From: Elusimicrobiota bacterium
GTDB taxonomy: Bacteria; CG03; SLGR01; PWQF01
Length of the DNA: 17,326 bases
Assembly (NCBI GenBank): GCA_003557485.1
Contig: PWOI01000084.1
Location: forward strand, 1 to 17,326
Direction: 5' to 3'
The notes beneath the pieces were generated by a model, which was not told the origin of the DNA, searched no databases, and worked only from the letters and a program-made list of their open reading frames with translations. This document shows, in pieces, positions 7,246 through 13,902 of this stretch. The translations under genes and the position numbers were made by a program. Every line of letters starts with the position of its first letter. Position 1 is the stretch's first letter.

Positions 7246-9039
7246 TTATTTCCTTTCCGCCTCTATTGTCACAGAAATACTCTGCTGCCTGCGGGTTGAC
7301 ACACTCGCGGGCATATCTATCCTGAACCATAGGTTTCTTTCTTCTCCCATAGACACTCCGCTTCCTGTCTGCTGGTACTCCCCGCCGCCGGGAAACGTAA
7401 AATTTTCATCTGATGATTTCCTGGGAAAACTTTCCATTAAGATGTCGCTGTCATGCTCATCATCAAAGAATGAATTTAGAGTATTTGTACCGTGAAAAAT
7501 CGCATAAAACCTGAAAAGATTGTATCCGGGAGCCGTATCGGTGGACCTCCAAAGCGACGGCCCTCCCCCATCCTGAGTTATTGAAGAGATAAAAAGAGTA
7601 TAGTCAAGGTTAACATTACCCGTATTGTGGACCTGTATGGAATTGAGCGAAACCGTGGACTGTGCAAGTAAAACCCTGTCAAAATCATAGTTGTCAGGTG
7701 ATATAGATATACTTATAACTTCCGTTACAGCAGCGGTTGCCCTGTTGGACATGTAGGACCAGTTGCCGGGATAATTGGGGCCGTCAGAAGAATCCCTGGT
7801 CCAGAGTCGAAAATAGAAAGTAACTCCTCCCTGCAGGCCTGTTATAGATTTTGTATTAGTCTGGTCCGGTGATATATTTGTTGAAAACTCAAGGTCATAT
7901 CCGGAATCCCAGTCTATCAGGGGCTCCGTGGACCACCTTATCCTGTAGGCTCCGTTTGTTATATCCCCGGTCATACCGTTATCTCCCGGAGTGGTCCAGG
8001 AAAGCGTAACCGACCCGTCATCCTCGGCAACAGCCTCAAGATCGGTGACGGCCGCAGGGGCTATTCTCACCCATACAGAAGCCTGTTCGGAAATGCCGGA
8101 CCAGTTCTGAACTGTTTCCCAGTCTCTTGTCCATATACGGAAATAGTATGTAGTTTCCTCGGGAAGACCCTCTATAATATACGACCGAAGGCTCCCGGGC
8201 TCAACAGAATGGGTTGGAATTGCAATATCATAGGTCTCGTGGTCGCCCCATTCCTGGGACGGATTACTTGAATACTGTATTCTGAATTCCGCCAGGTCTT
8301 CAGGTTTACCCAGCGTACCTTCCGAGCCGGAAGCGCCGGGAGCCACCCAGGAAAGTTTTATGTCACCTTTTAACGTATATGTCGACGCCCATATTTCGGT
8401 TATCGGAGCGGGCGGAGTGTCATCAAGAAGTGTAGTGCCGGAGGCCTGGTTAGATTTTTCAGATACGAACCCCGCCTCACTTACTATCCAGAGATGAAAA
8501 TAATAGGTTGCGCCGCTATCCAGTCCGTCTACTGTATAGTATTGAGTTGCGCCGGGATGAACAGACTTTGTTGATATGCTTATCTGGGAATTCTCAACCG
8601 ACCAGTCAGCTTCAGTGTAGGTGGCATACTGTATGCGGTATGTACCCGTCCCTAAAGTACCCACATAACCGGTACTTCCGGTAAAAGACCACTTTAGAGT
8701 CAGTTCAAAAAACTTGTCCGGTTCCAGAACCTCAAGGTCTGTTACCTTGCCGGGAGAGACATGTTCCCAGAATGCAGGCGGAATGAAACCCAGATCGGCT
8801 TTTTTGCCGCTGCCGGAATGGCGCTGGACAAACGGCTGCTGGTGTGAAGATTCCAGAGTGTAGCCGCCGCCCTGTGAAATACCGCCTCCCCCATCAATAA
8901 CTGTAACATCGACACGGTAATCGTCTTTTTCCATAACAGGCATTGCCGAGGCTGAAGAAAAGAAAAAAACCGTAAAAAAAAGAATAGAACAAACCTTGAG
9001 GAATTCTTTATATATTTTTCTGTTTATATGAAACTTCAA
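7246..9039 (-). CDS. Secreted three-FN3 surface protein with C-terminal Ig-like module
   Basis: A 597-residue protein, with TTG start at 9037-9039; a stop lies in frame at 9109 and no better start or Shine-Dalgarno is seen. Residues 1-32 are a signal peptide (cleavage after SASA). Residues 38-92 hold a 'YRVDVTVIDGGGG...GGGYTL...GFIPP' segment found at the start of many secreted proteins in uncultured phyla. FN3 domains follow at about 96-203, 208-324 and 328-437, each with the repeated 'YYF(H/R)(L/I)W' strand. The C-terminal module, about 443-597, contains 'VHNTGNVNLDYTLFISS' and 'NLWFRIDMPASV', matching the whole mature form of the next protein. It is the first gene of the surface cluster. 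The TTG overlaps the TGA of a possible leader ORF, so translation may be coupled. Probable structural or adhesive surface protein. Confidence 0.8.
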   Translation of the reverse strand: MKFHINRKIYKEFLKVCSILFFTVFFFSSASAMPVMEKDDYRVDVTVIDGGGGISQGGGYTLESSHQQPFVQRHSGSGKKADLGFIPPAFWEHVSPGKVTDLEVLEPDKFFELTLKWSFTGSTGYVGTLGTGTYRIQYATYTEADWSVENSQISISTKSVHPGATQYYTVDGLDSGATYYFHLWIVSEAGFVSEKSNQASGTTLLDDTPPAPITEIWASTYTLKGDIKLSWVAPGASGSEGTLGKPEDLAEFRIQYSSNPSQEWGDHETYDIAIPTHSVEPGSLRSYIIEGLPEETTYYFRIWTRDWETVQNWSGISEQASVWVRIAPAAVTDLEAVAEDDGSVTLSWTTPGDNGMTGDITNGAYRIRWSTEPLIDWDSGYDLEFSTNISPDQTNTKSITGLQGGVTFYFRLWTRDSSDGPNYPGNWSYMSNRATAAVTEVISISISPDNYDFDRVLLAQSTVSLNSIQVHNTGNVNLDYTLFISSITQDGGGPSLWRSTDTAPGYNLFRFYAIFHGTNTLNSFFDDEHDSDILMESFPRKSSDENFTFPGGGEYQQTGSGVSMGEERNLWFRIDMPASVSTRRQQSISVTIEAERK

Positions 9040-9119
9040 GGCTGAACCCGCAACCCTTGCGATACCGGAAAAAAAAGTCCCGGATCGCTCACTATGAAGA
9101 CTCTGGCTCTAATCCTCAA
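9036..9119 (-). CDS. Possible 27-codon leader ORF overlapping the FN3 gene start
   Basis: A strong AAGGAG (9125-9130) lies 5 nt before TTG 9117-9119, which opens a 27-codon frame ending in TGA at 9036-9038. That TGA overlaps the TTG start of the FN3 gene (TTGA). The main gene lacks its own ribosome site, so re-initiation after this leader would explain its expression. The peptide is Arg-rich at the start and hydrophobic in the middle, with no recognisable family. An alternative is that the real start is elsewhere or that the 8-base T run (9069-9076) marks a frameshift. Evidence is the ribosome site, the overlap and nothing more. Confidence 0.3.
   Translation of the reverse strand: MRIRARVFIVSDPGLFFPVSQGLRVQP
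9059..9088 (-). repeat. Hairpin in the leader of the FN3 gene
   Basis: Inverted repeat: GCGAT (9059-9063) pairs with ATCGC (9084-9088), and CCGG (9065-9068) with CCGG (9080-9083), with one bulged base and an 11-nt loop that contains eight Ts on the RNA. It is not followed by a T tract, so it is not a standard terminator. The downstream arm can instead form a second small hairpin with bases 9048-9060 (CGCAA/TTGCG), so two mutually exclusive folds are possible. It lies 20 nt before the FN3 start. Regulatory meaning is inferred. Confidence 0.45.
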
Positions 9120-9140
9120 AAATACTCCTTATCTCCTTTT

Positions 9141-9151
9141 ATTATATTATA
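9141..9151 (-). promoter_or_regulatory. Possible -10 element for the surface-protein cluster
   Basis: Two overlapping perfect TATAAT hexamers (minus strand 9146-9151 and 9141-9146) just after the response-regulator stop. A transcript starting about 7 nt downstream would begin immediately before the leader ribosome site. No good -35 is seen at 16-18 nt; the best is TTTTAG-like. A short AT-rich coincidence remains possible. Confidence 0.35.
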
Positions 9152-9157
9152 AATCCT

Positions 9158-9727
9158 CTAAGTACGCTCTAAAAGATTTTTAATTTTTTCTTTAAATTCT
9201 TTCAAAACAAGTGGTTTTCTTATGAAATCATCTGCGCCGGCCTGAAGTATTTTCTGGCGGTTCTCTTCCTTGTAGTAACCGGTCATTGCGAGAACTTTTA
9301 TCTCATCGCCAAGTTCCTTGCGTATCTGACTGCAGACATCAAAACCGCTTATACCGGGAAGCATAATGTCAAGAATTACAAGGTCTGGGCCGAATGAATG
9401 AATTTTGCTGCCGGCAGAAAAACCGTCTTCGGCGATATCCATTTTAATATCAAATTCAAAATCTTTGAGAACCGCTGTAATAAACTCCATTACATCCTCG
9501 TCATCTTCAACCACCAATATTCTTGGCACACCCGGAGTGGAAGAAATACCCCTCTCAGGTATCTCGTTCTCATGTAAAAAGATTTTCAGATGTTTGGCTC
9601 CGATTCTGTTATGGCCGCCCGGAGTTTTAAAAGATTTCAACAAACCCGATTTTATCCAGTTGTTTACGGTAGCATGCGTAACACCTGTTATCTCTGCTAC
9701 TTCCTGGGTTGTATAGTGATTTTTCAT
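9158..9727 (-). CDS. Response regulator with N-terminal MerR/excisionase-type HTH
   Basis: A 189-residue cytoplasmic regulator with an unusual order. Residues 3-45 are a MerR/excisionase-like helix-turn-helix ('YTTQEVAEITGVTHATVNNW' followed by the wing 'TPGGHNRI'). A short linker leads to a receiver domain at about 68-188: acidic pocket E74-D75-D76, phosphoacceptor D120 in 'LVILDIMLPG', T149 in 'AMTG' and K171 in 'IRKP', all in place. It should therefore be phosphorylated, presumably by the histidine kinase encoded 72 nt upstream on the same strand. Its promoter candidate (9749-9777) lies in that gap, and GAAGGA 9-10 nt before ATG 9727 is the ribosome site. Targets unknown; the surface cluster just downstream is the nearest candidate. 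Confidence 0.88.
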   Translation of the reverse strand: MKNHYTTQEVAEITGVTHATVNNWIKSGLLKSFKTPGGHNRIGAKHLKIFLHENEIPERGISSTPGVPRILVVEDDEDVMEFITAVLKDFEFDIKMDIAEDGFSAGSKIHSFGPDLVILDIMLPGISGFDVCSQIRKELGDEIKVLAMTGYYKEENRQKILQAGADDFIRKPLVLKEFKEKIKNLLERT

Positions 9728-9748
9728 AATATAATATCCTTCAAAAAA

Positions 9749-9777
9749 ATACTAATACATTTTTTACTTTTTTTCAA
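9749..9777 (-). promoter_or_regulatory. Candidate promoter of the response-regulator gene
   Basis: -35 TTGAAA (9772-9777), 17-nt spacer, -10 TAGTAT (9749-9754). The stretch ATGTATTAGTAT, covering the end of the spacer and the -10, matches the candidate promoter at 12529-12557 in 11 of 12 positions, with the same 17-nt spacing. The start would be about 9742, leaving a leader of roughly 15 nt with the ribosome site. The region is very A-rich, which lowers confidence. Confidence 0.45.
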
Positions 9778-9799
9778 CTTTTTACAATTTTTATGAATT

Positions 9800-11260
9800 T
9801 TATATTTGGTTTATTAGATTGGAAGGAATATAAACAGAAACGGTTGCCCCCCTACCCGTACCACTGCTTGATATTTCAATCAGGCCATTATGGTTCTTCA
9901 TTATGCGGTAGGAAATAGAGAGCCCGAGCCCGGTCCCCTGCCCTATATCTTTAGTAGTATAGAATGGCTCAAAAGCGCGAGAGGCAGCTTCTTCAGTCAG
10001 ACCGGTTCCGGTATCTGTAAACTCGGTCAGAAGATAATCCCTGTTCTCCCGTTTGGTTCTTGATACTTTTATGGTAATCCGGCCTCCGTCAGGCATTGCC
10101 TGCATAGAATTCTGTATTATGTTTAAAAAAACCTGCTGGAGATTACGCGCAGATGCAGTAACACGCAAATCTTTAGAGACATATTGCTTTGTTATTTTTA
10201 TCCCTTTGGAAACTGCCTCGGTCTGACAAAGGATAAGAGTTTCATTAATTATATCTCTAAGATCGTGTACTTTAAAATCGAATTTTTCTTTTCTGGAAAA
10301 ATCCAGAAGCCCCGACACAATTGCGCGGCATCTTAAGGCAGCCCTCTCCATCTTTTTTACGGTCTGGTACAGAGGGTTCTCTTCGGGAATTTTCTGAAGG
10401 ATTAACTGGGAATGTCCGAGTATTCCTGTAAGCGGATTATTAATCTCATGGGCAACGCCTCCGGAAAGCTCACCTACCGCTGCCATTTTACCCATCTGAG
10501 TTATCTTTAACTGATACTCTTTCAGGTCCTGTATCATCCTATTAAAGGAATCTGATATTTTCCTGAACTCACTTTTTGTTTTCAGTTTAAGGCGATGATC
10601 AAGATTTCCTTTCCCAACGGCATCCGTAGCCTGCTCCAATTTCTTAAGAGGTGTCACAACAGCCCTGTAAAGGCTGTACCCCATAATCGAAACAAAAACA
10701 AGCACGAGAAAAAAGAATATTATAAAAAAAGTTGCCAAGCGCATCTGGAAAGAAACCGCAGTATTATGTGAAACTCTTACTCTTTCATCAACAAGAAGAA
10801 TCCCTTCACTTAAAAAAGCCCTTATTCCTTCTAATTTACCGGGAAGAACCTCGTCCGCAAGCCGGACAGCATCTACCCTGCGGCCCGTTTCTGCAAGGTC
10901 AACAACCTCGCCGGCGCTTAACTCAAATTCCCCGAGCAGGGTCCTGAGTTCAGCAAGGAAACCGGCAAACAACCCGAATTCATTCATTTTATCAAGCATA
11001 TCTGTTAATTCGCGTCTTTTATCGCGAAAATTATGTATTTCACTTTTCTGAGACAGATATACATAGTAGTCAAGGGCCTGGACTTTCTCTACAAATACTC
11101 TTTTAGATTCCCCAAGGTTCTCGCGGAATTGAACATAACTCCTGGCGTTGGTGAAATACTCCGCCTGCTGGCGGTTAAGATAAATAGTAGTAATGCCAAG
11201 GACGACAATGGAAGAAACAAAAACAGTAAAGATAAGTATTATTCGCAGTTTAATAGACAT
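9800..11260 (-). CDS. HAMP-domain sensor histidine kinase
   Basis: A 486-residue membrane kinase. Transmembrane helix 1 is at about 7-28, a helical periplasmic sensor at about 30-170, helix 2 at about 174-198, and a HAMP linker at about 199-252 ('VVTPLKKLEQATDAVGKGNL'). The H-box 'GELSGGVAHEINNPLTGI' gives phospho-acceptor His271. The ATPase domain has an N-box 'NIIQNSMQAMPDGG', G1 'DTGTGL' near 416-421, F-box 'FEPFYTTKDIGQGTGLGLSI' and a final 'GRGATVSVYIP'. All catalytic motifs are intact. The periplasmic part is all-helical with no recognised ligand-binding fold. The gene follows the sigma factor by 41 nt and precedes the response regulator, its likely partner. The signal sensed is unknown. 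Confidence 0.9.
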   Translation of the reverse strand: MSIKLRIILIFTVFVSSIVVLGITTIYLNRQQAEYFTNARSYVQFRENLGESKRVFVEKVQALDYYVYLSQKSEIHNFRDKRRELTDMLDKMNEFGLFAGFLAELRTLLGEFELSAGEVVDLAETGRRVDAVRLADEVLPGKLEGIRAFLSEGILLVDERVRVSHNTAVSFQMRLATFFIIFFFLVLVFVSIMGYSLYRAVVTPLKKLEQATDAVGKGNLDHRLKLKTKSEFRKISDSFNRMIQDLKEYQLKITQMGKMAAVGELSGGVAHEINNPLTGILGHSQLILQKIPEENPLYQTVKKMERAALRCRAIVSGLLDFSRKEKFDFKVHDLRDIINETLILCQTEAVSKGIKITKQYVSKDLRVTASARNLQQVFLNIIQNSMQAMPDGGRITIKVSRTKRENRDYLLTEFTDTGTGLTEEAASRAFEPFYTTKDIGQGTGLGLSISYRIMKNHNGLIEISSSGTGRGATVSVYIPSNLINQI

Positions 11261-11301
11261 CTACAATAAGTTGCCCGTAAAAATCAGCTGGGTTCTGCCT
11301 T

Positions 11302-12147
11302 TTATGCAGGCTCCGGGTTTTTTTTATTCAGGTTAAACTTTAGTTTTCTTATGGCAACATCCTGAATATCACGAACTTTATATGCTGAAAGACCCATTTC
11401 TTTACCTATTTCGTCGTAGGTATGAATTCCTTTATCATCCAGACCGAATCTCATAGTTATAATTTTCTTTTCCCGTTCATCAAGAACAGAAAACATGTTT
11501 TCAATTTGTTTTCTGATACTTATTTTATCCAGCAGCTCCTCGAAAAAAGATTCGTCATTGCCTTCTATGAAATCTTTAAGCGTGCGAGCATCATCATTAT
11601 CCATATAGAAATCTAGGGATTTTACATATTTCATCCTCTTCACAGACATAAGAACATCAACTATTTCAGATATGGACTTATCTATTTTTTCCGCTACTTC
11701 ACCGTAATCGGGAACCGAACCGGATTCTCTGAGAAGACGGGAAGTTGCCTCCTCAATTTTTTTAAGGTCCCGGAGTTTCTTTTCTGGTATGGGTATAACA
11801 CTTCTTGCGCTTAATATTGATTCCTGAAAATGTTTCTCAATCCACCAGGATGCGTAATGTGAAAACTTGCACCCTTTGTCCGGATCAAATTTTTCAACCG
11901 CCTTTATGAGACCAATATTGCCTTCTTCAATGAAATTAAGGAAATCCATTCCTATTGATGGGTAATAATATTTTTTTGCGAGAGTAATTACAAGTGGAAG
12001 GTTTACTTCAATCAGTCTAAGACGGGCCTCTTTTGCCTTTTTACCCTTCCCCTTGGATTTACGGAATAAATCAACTTCTTCCTTTTCAGCAAGAGGTTCA
12101 ATTTCATGGATCTGTCTTATATAAATTTTTAATGCTGATTCGGACAC
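11302..12147 (-). CDS. Alternative sigma-70-family sigma factor (group 2/3-like)
   Basis: A 281-residue sigma factor starting with GTG at 12145-12147, with GAGGAG 4 nt upstream. Regions visible: 1.2 (residues 4-30), 2 at about 40-115 ('FIEEGNIGLIKAVEKFDPDK', then 'YASWWIEKHF'), 3 at about 120-175, and 4 at about 215-272 ('VLDEREKKIITMRFGL', HTH 'TYDEIGKEMGLSAYKVRDI'). There is no long region 1.1, so it is not the housekeeping sigma. Contacts differ from housekeeping sigma-70: at the positions of E. coli Q437 and T440 it has Lys105 and Gln108, and at R584 and E585 it has Ala and Tyr (R588 is retained). It should direct polymerase to other promoters. It sits in a regulatory run with the kinase and response regulator. 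Confidence 0.9.
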   Translation of the reverse strand: MSESALKIYIRQIHEIEPLAEKEEVDLFRKSKGKGKKAKEARLRLIEVNLPLVITLAKKYYYPSIGMDFLNFIEEGNIGLIKAVEKFDPDKGCKFSHYASWWIEKHFQESILSARSVIPIPEKKLRDLKKIEEATSRLLRESGSVPDYGEVAEKIDKSISEIVDVLMSVKRMKYVKSLDFYMDNDDARTLKDFIEGNDESFFEELLDKISIRKQIENMFSVLDEREKKIITMRFGLDDKGIHTYDEIGKEMGLSAYKVRDIQDVAIRKLKFNLNKKNPEPA

Positions 12148-12151
12148 CCTG

Positions 12152-12157
12152 CTCCTC
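12152..12157 (-). promoter_or_regulatory. Ribosome binding site of the sigma factor gene
   Basis: GAGGAG 4 nt before the GTG start at 12147; it supports this non-ATG start. Confidence 0.6.
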
Positions 12158-12181
12158 TATAAAATTCGTAGAATCCGGTAC

Positions 12182-12223
12182 GCTGTGCCGGTATGTAAGT
12201 AAAGCAGATCATACAGGCACAGC
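12182..12223. repeat. Long near-perfect inverted repeat upstream of the sigma factor gene
   Basis: GCTGTGCC (12182-12189) is complementary to GGCACAGC (12216-12223), and the inner GTATG (12191-12195) to CATAC (12210-12214). Thirteen paired bases with a single one-by-one mismatch surround a 14-nt loop. No T tract follows on either strand, so an intrinsic terminator is unlikely. It lies in the 96-nt gap between a small membrane-protein gene and the sigma gene, about 35 nt from the GTG start. It could be an operator, an mRNA processing or stability hairpin, or a translational control element. Confidence 0.7.
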
Positions 12224-12243
12224 CCGGAAAATTACCTGGTGTA

Positions 12244-12486
12244 TTATTCTTTTCTTGTATTTTCCTCAATATTCATAAGCAGCTTTACAATACCGGAAAA
12301 GGTATAGAGTATCGCAAAATAAAGGGCTCCGACAAGGAGGGCCACAATACTCATCCCCCTGGGGCTTCCGGGCTGACCACCACCTATAAGAATTATAAAG
12401 AAAGAAAGGACTCCAAGCCCGCCAACCAGCCAGGCGAGTATCTCCATAATTTTAACAACAATCAACAGCACTTTGTTCTGTCCCAT
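12244..12486 (-). CDS. Small two-helix membrane protein of unknown function
   Basis: An 80-residue protein with a strong GGAGGA ribosome site 5-6 nt before ATG 12486. Helices lie at about 14-36 (Gly- and Leu/Ile-rich, starting 'EILAWLVGGLGVLSFF') and 45-66 ('MSIVALLVGALYFAILY'), joined by a short 'GGGQPGSPRG' loop; a charged C-terminal tail (NIEENTRKE) follows. I do not recognise a family. A sigma-70-type promoter candidate (12529-12557) lies upstream, and the sigma factor, kinase and response regulator follow in the same direction. It could be a small membrane partner of the kinase, an anti-sigma-like anchor, or unrelated. Confidence 0.75.
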   Translation of the reverse strand: MGQNKVLLIVVKIMEILAWLVGGLGVLSFFIILIGGGQPGSPRGMSIVALLVGALYFAILYTFSGIVKLLMNIEENTRKE

Positions 12487-12528
12487 TTTTTCCTCCTATC
12501 TCTTATCAACTCAACTTCCACCTGTAAT

Positions 12529-12557
12529 ATGCTAATACATAAAATTTTCTAAGTCAA
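12529..12557 (-). promoter_or_regulatory. Candidate promoter of the regulatory gene group
   Basis: -35 TTGACT (12552-12557), 17-nt spacer, -10 TAGCAT (12529-12534), in the 142-nt gap after the last motor gene. The stretch ATGTATTAGCAT recurs as ATGTATTAGTAT in the response-regulator promoter with identical spacing. Transcription would begin near 12522, about 36 nt before the first codon. The rest of the gap (12558-12628) holds a GC-rich patch at about 12564-12590 but no clear terminator. Confidence 0.55.
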
Positions 12558-12628
12558 GGTTGCCAGCCCCGGCCCCAAAATCCGCCCGGTTAAATGTATT
12601 TCAATATAGTATTATCAAGCGAATTTTA

Positions 12629-13276
12629 TCAGACTTCACTTCTTTTAATCCTTATTTCAATTCTTCTGTTCTTCTCCCTGTTCTCAGGGGTATCGTTGGG
12701 CGCAACCGGCCTATACTCGCCGAATCCAACAGGGATAAATCTCCTGCCTGCTATAGTCTCAACAATTGTAAAATAGTGAATAATGCTGAACGCCCTCTCA
12801 AGGGAGAGTTCCCAGTTGGAAGAGTAAGGCGATGCGGAAGAAAGCGGCACATTGTCAGTATGCCCTTCAATTACAACCTGATTTGGTATATTTCTTATTA
12901 TGCCGGCAAGTTTTTCAAGAAATGGCAGAGCCGACGGCTTAACTTCAGCCCGGCCTGAATCAAAAGCCAGCGGCTCGGCAAAAACAACCCTTATATCCGC
13001 TTTATCAACCTTCACCTCGGCAAACCTTCTTATTCCGCTGTCCTCTATAAAAACGTTAAGCAGATGAGCCATATTCTCCTCTTCCCTGCGAATTCCAAGT
13101 TTATCAAGCCTTCTGGTATCCGGAGTCCCGCCGACTTCAGCCTGAAGCACATTAATTACACTTTCAAACTGCTCCTCATCCGCATAATGGGAAAACACAT
13201 ATAGAAGCATAAAGAAGACAAGAAATATTGTCATCAGATTGGAATATGTCAAAAGCCAGCTTTTCTCGCTGTTCAT
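12629..13276 (-). CDS. MotB-like protein with Asn in place of the ion-binding Asp
   Basis: A 215-residue MotB-family protein. The N-terminal helix is 'WLLTYSNLMTIFLVFFMLLY' (about 7-26). Canonical MotB has Asp at the position occupied by Asn13 (codon AAT at 13238-13240), and there is no other acidic residue within the helix. A linker of about 60 residues leads to an OmpA-like peptidoglycan-binding domain at about 95-210: 'VVIEGHTDNVPL', 'NWELSLERA', 'FGEYRPVAPN', 'NRRIEI'. The start overlaps the previous motB stop by 4 nt (ATGA), so synthesis is probably coupled one-to-one. Alone, this form should not conduct protons, as the equivalent D32N change inactivates E. coli MotB. It most likely pairs with the neighbouring MotB as a heterodimer or acts as a structural anchor. 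Confidence 0.88.
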   Translation of the reverse strand: MNSEKSWLLTYSNLMTIFLVFFMLLYVFSHYADEEQFESVINVLQAEVGGTPDTRRLDKLGIRREEENMAHLLNVFIEDSGIRRFAEVKVDKADIRVVFAEPLAFDSGRAEVKPSALPFLEKLAGIIRNIPNQVVIEGHTDNVPLSSASPYSSNWELSLERAFSIIHYFTIVETIAGRRFIPVGFGEYRPVAPNDTPENREKNRRIEIRIKRSEV

Positions 13277-13902
13277 AATCTGACAATGGAAATTTCCACC
13301 CTCCGGTTCATAGCTCTTCCCTCTTCAGTTTCGTTTGAAAACACAGGACGATACTCCCCGTGCCCTATCGCGCTTAGCCTTTCAGGGTCTATACCGCTTC
13401 TTTCCATATAACCCAGCACGCTTAAGGCACGGGCCCCTGAAAGTTCCCAGTTGGAAAAAAAACGCCGGCTGCGCGTTATAGGTATGTTGTCTGTATGACC
13501 CTCTATAATTATGTCATTTGGTAAATCACGGACAATATCAATAATTTCATCAAGAACAGGATATCCTTCCGGCATAAGCCTGTCATCTCCGGGTTGGAAA
13601 GTAATTCCCTCACGCAAAACAATCCTTATTGTTTTCTCATCGATGTCGACCATAACAAACTCTTCAAGTTTCTGGTCGGTCATCATCTCTTCTATCCTCC
13701 GCCCGGCTTCAACCTCAATGGCAATTGCCGTACCGGGCGCGCCGGACATTGTCTCCTGCAGATTTCTCAACAGGCCCTCCTGTTCCTCGTGGGTAACCCG
13801 TGTAGAGGAGTAAAGAACAAGAAAAAAGAGGACCATATTTGTAACAAAATCAGAGTAAACGGTCAGCCAGAGGCCGCCGCCTCTTCTATTTCTTCCGGGC
13901 AT
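13273..13902 (-). CDS. motB: MotB-like stator protein with intact ion-binding Asp
   Basis: A 209-residue MotB-family protein. The single N-terminal helix is 'WLTVYSDFVTNMVLFFLVLY' (about 12-31), with Asp18 in the position of E. coli MotB Asp32, the ion-carrying residue. A linker containing the putative plug (about 35-90) precedes an OmpA-like domain at about 95-209 with 'IIIEGHTDNIPI', 'NWELSGARA', 'GEYRPVFSN' and 'NRRVEI', which should bind peptidoglycan. It starts immediately after the motA stop (TAA-ATG) and overlaps the second motB by 4 nt. With MotA it should form a five-to-two stator that converts ion flow into movement of the FliG-like partner encoded upstream. Symbol given by family only; the system is not flagellar as far as can be seen. 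Confidence 0.92.
   Translation of the reverse strand: MPGRNRRGGGLWLTVYSDFVTNMVLFFLVLYSSTRVTHEEQEGLLRNLQETMSGAPGTAIAIEVEAGRRIEEMMTDQKLEEFVMVDIDEKTIRIVLREGITFQPGDDRLMPEGYPVLDEIIDIVRDLPNDIIIEGHTDNIPITRSRRFFSNWELSGARALSVLGYMERSGIDPERLSAIGHGEYRPVFSNETEEGRAMNRRVEISIVRL

Noticed and set aside
9728-9799. T/A runs between kinase and response regulator as an intrinsic terminator
   Set aside because: There is no GC-rich stem before the runs; the region fits a promoter better.
12564-12590. GC-rich patch as a terminator after the second motB gene
   Set aside because: Only three to four base pairs can form and no T tract follows on the minus strand.
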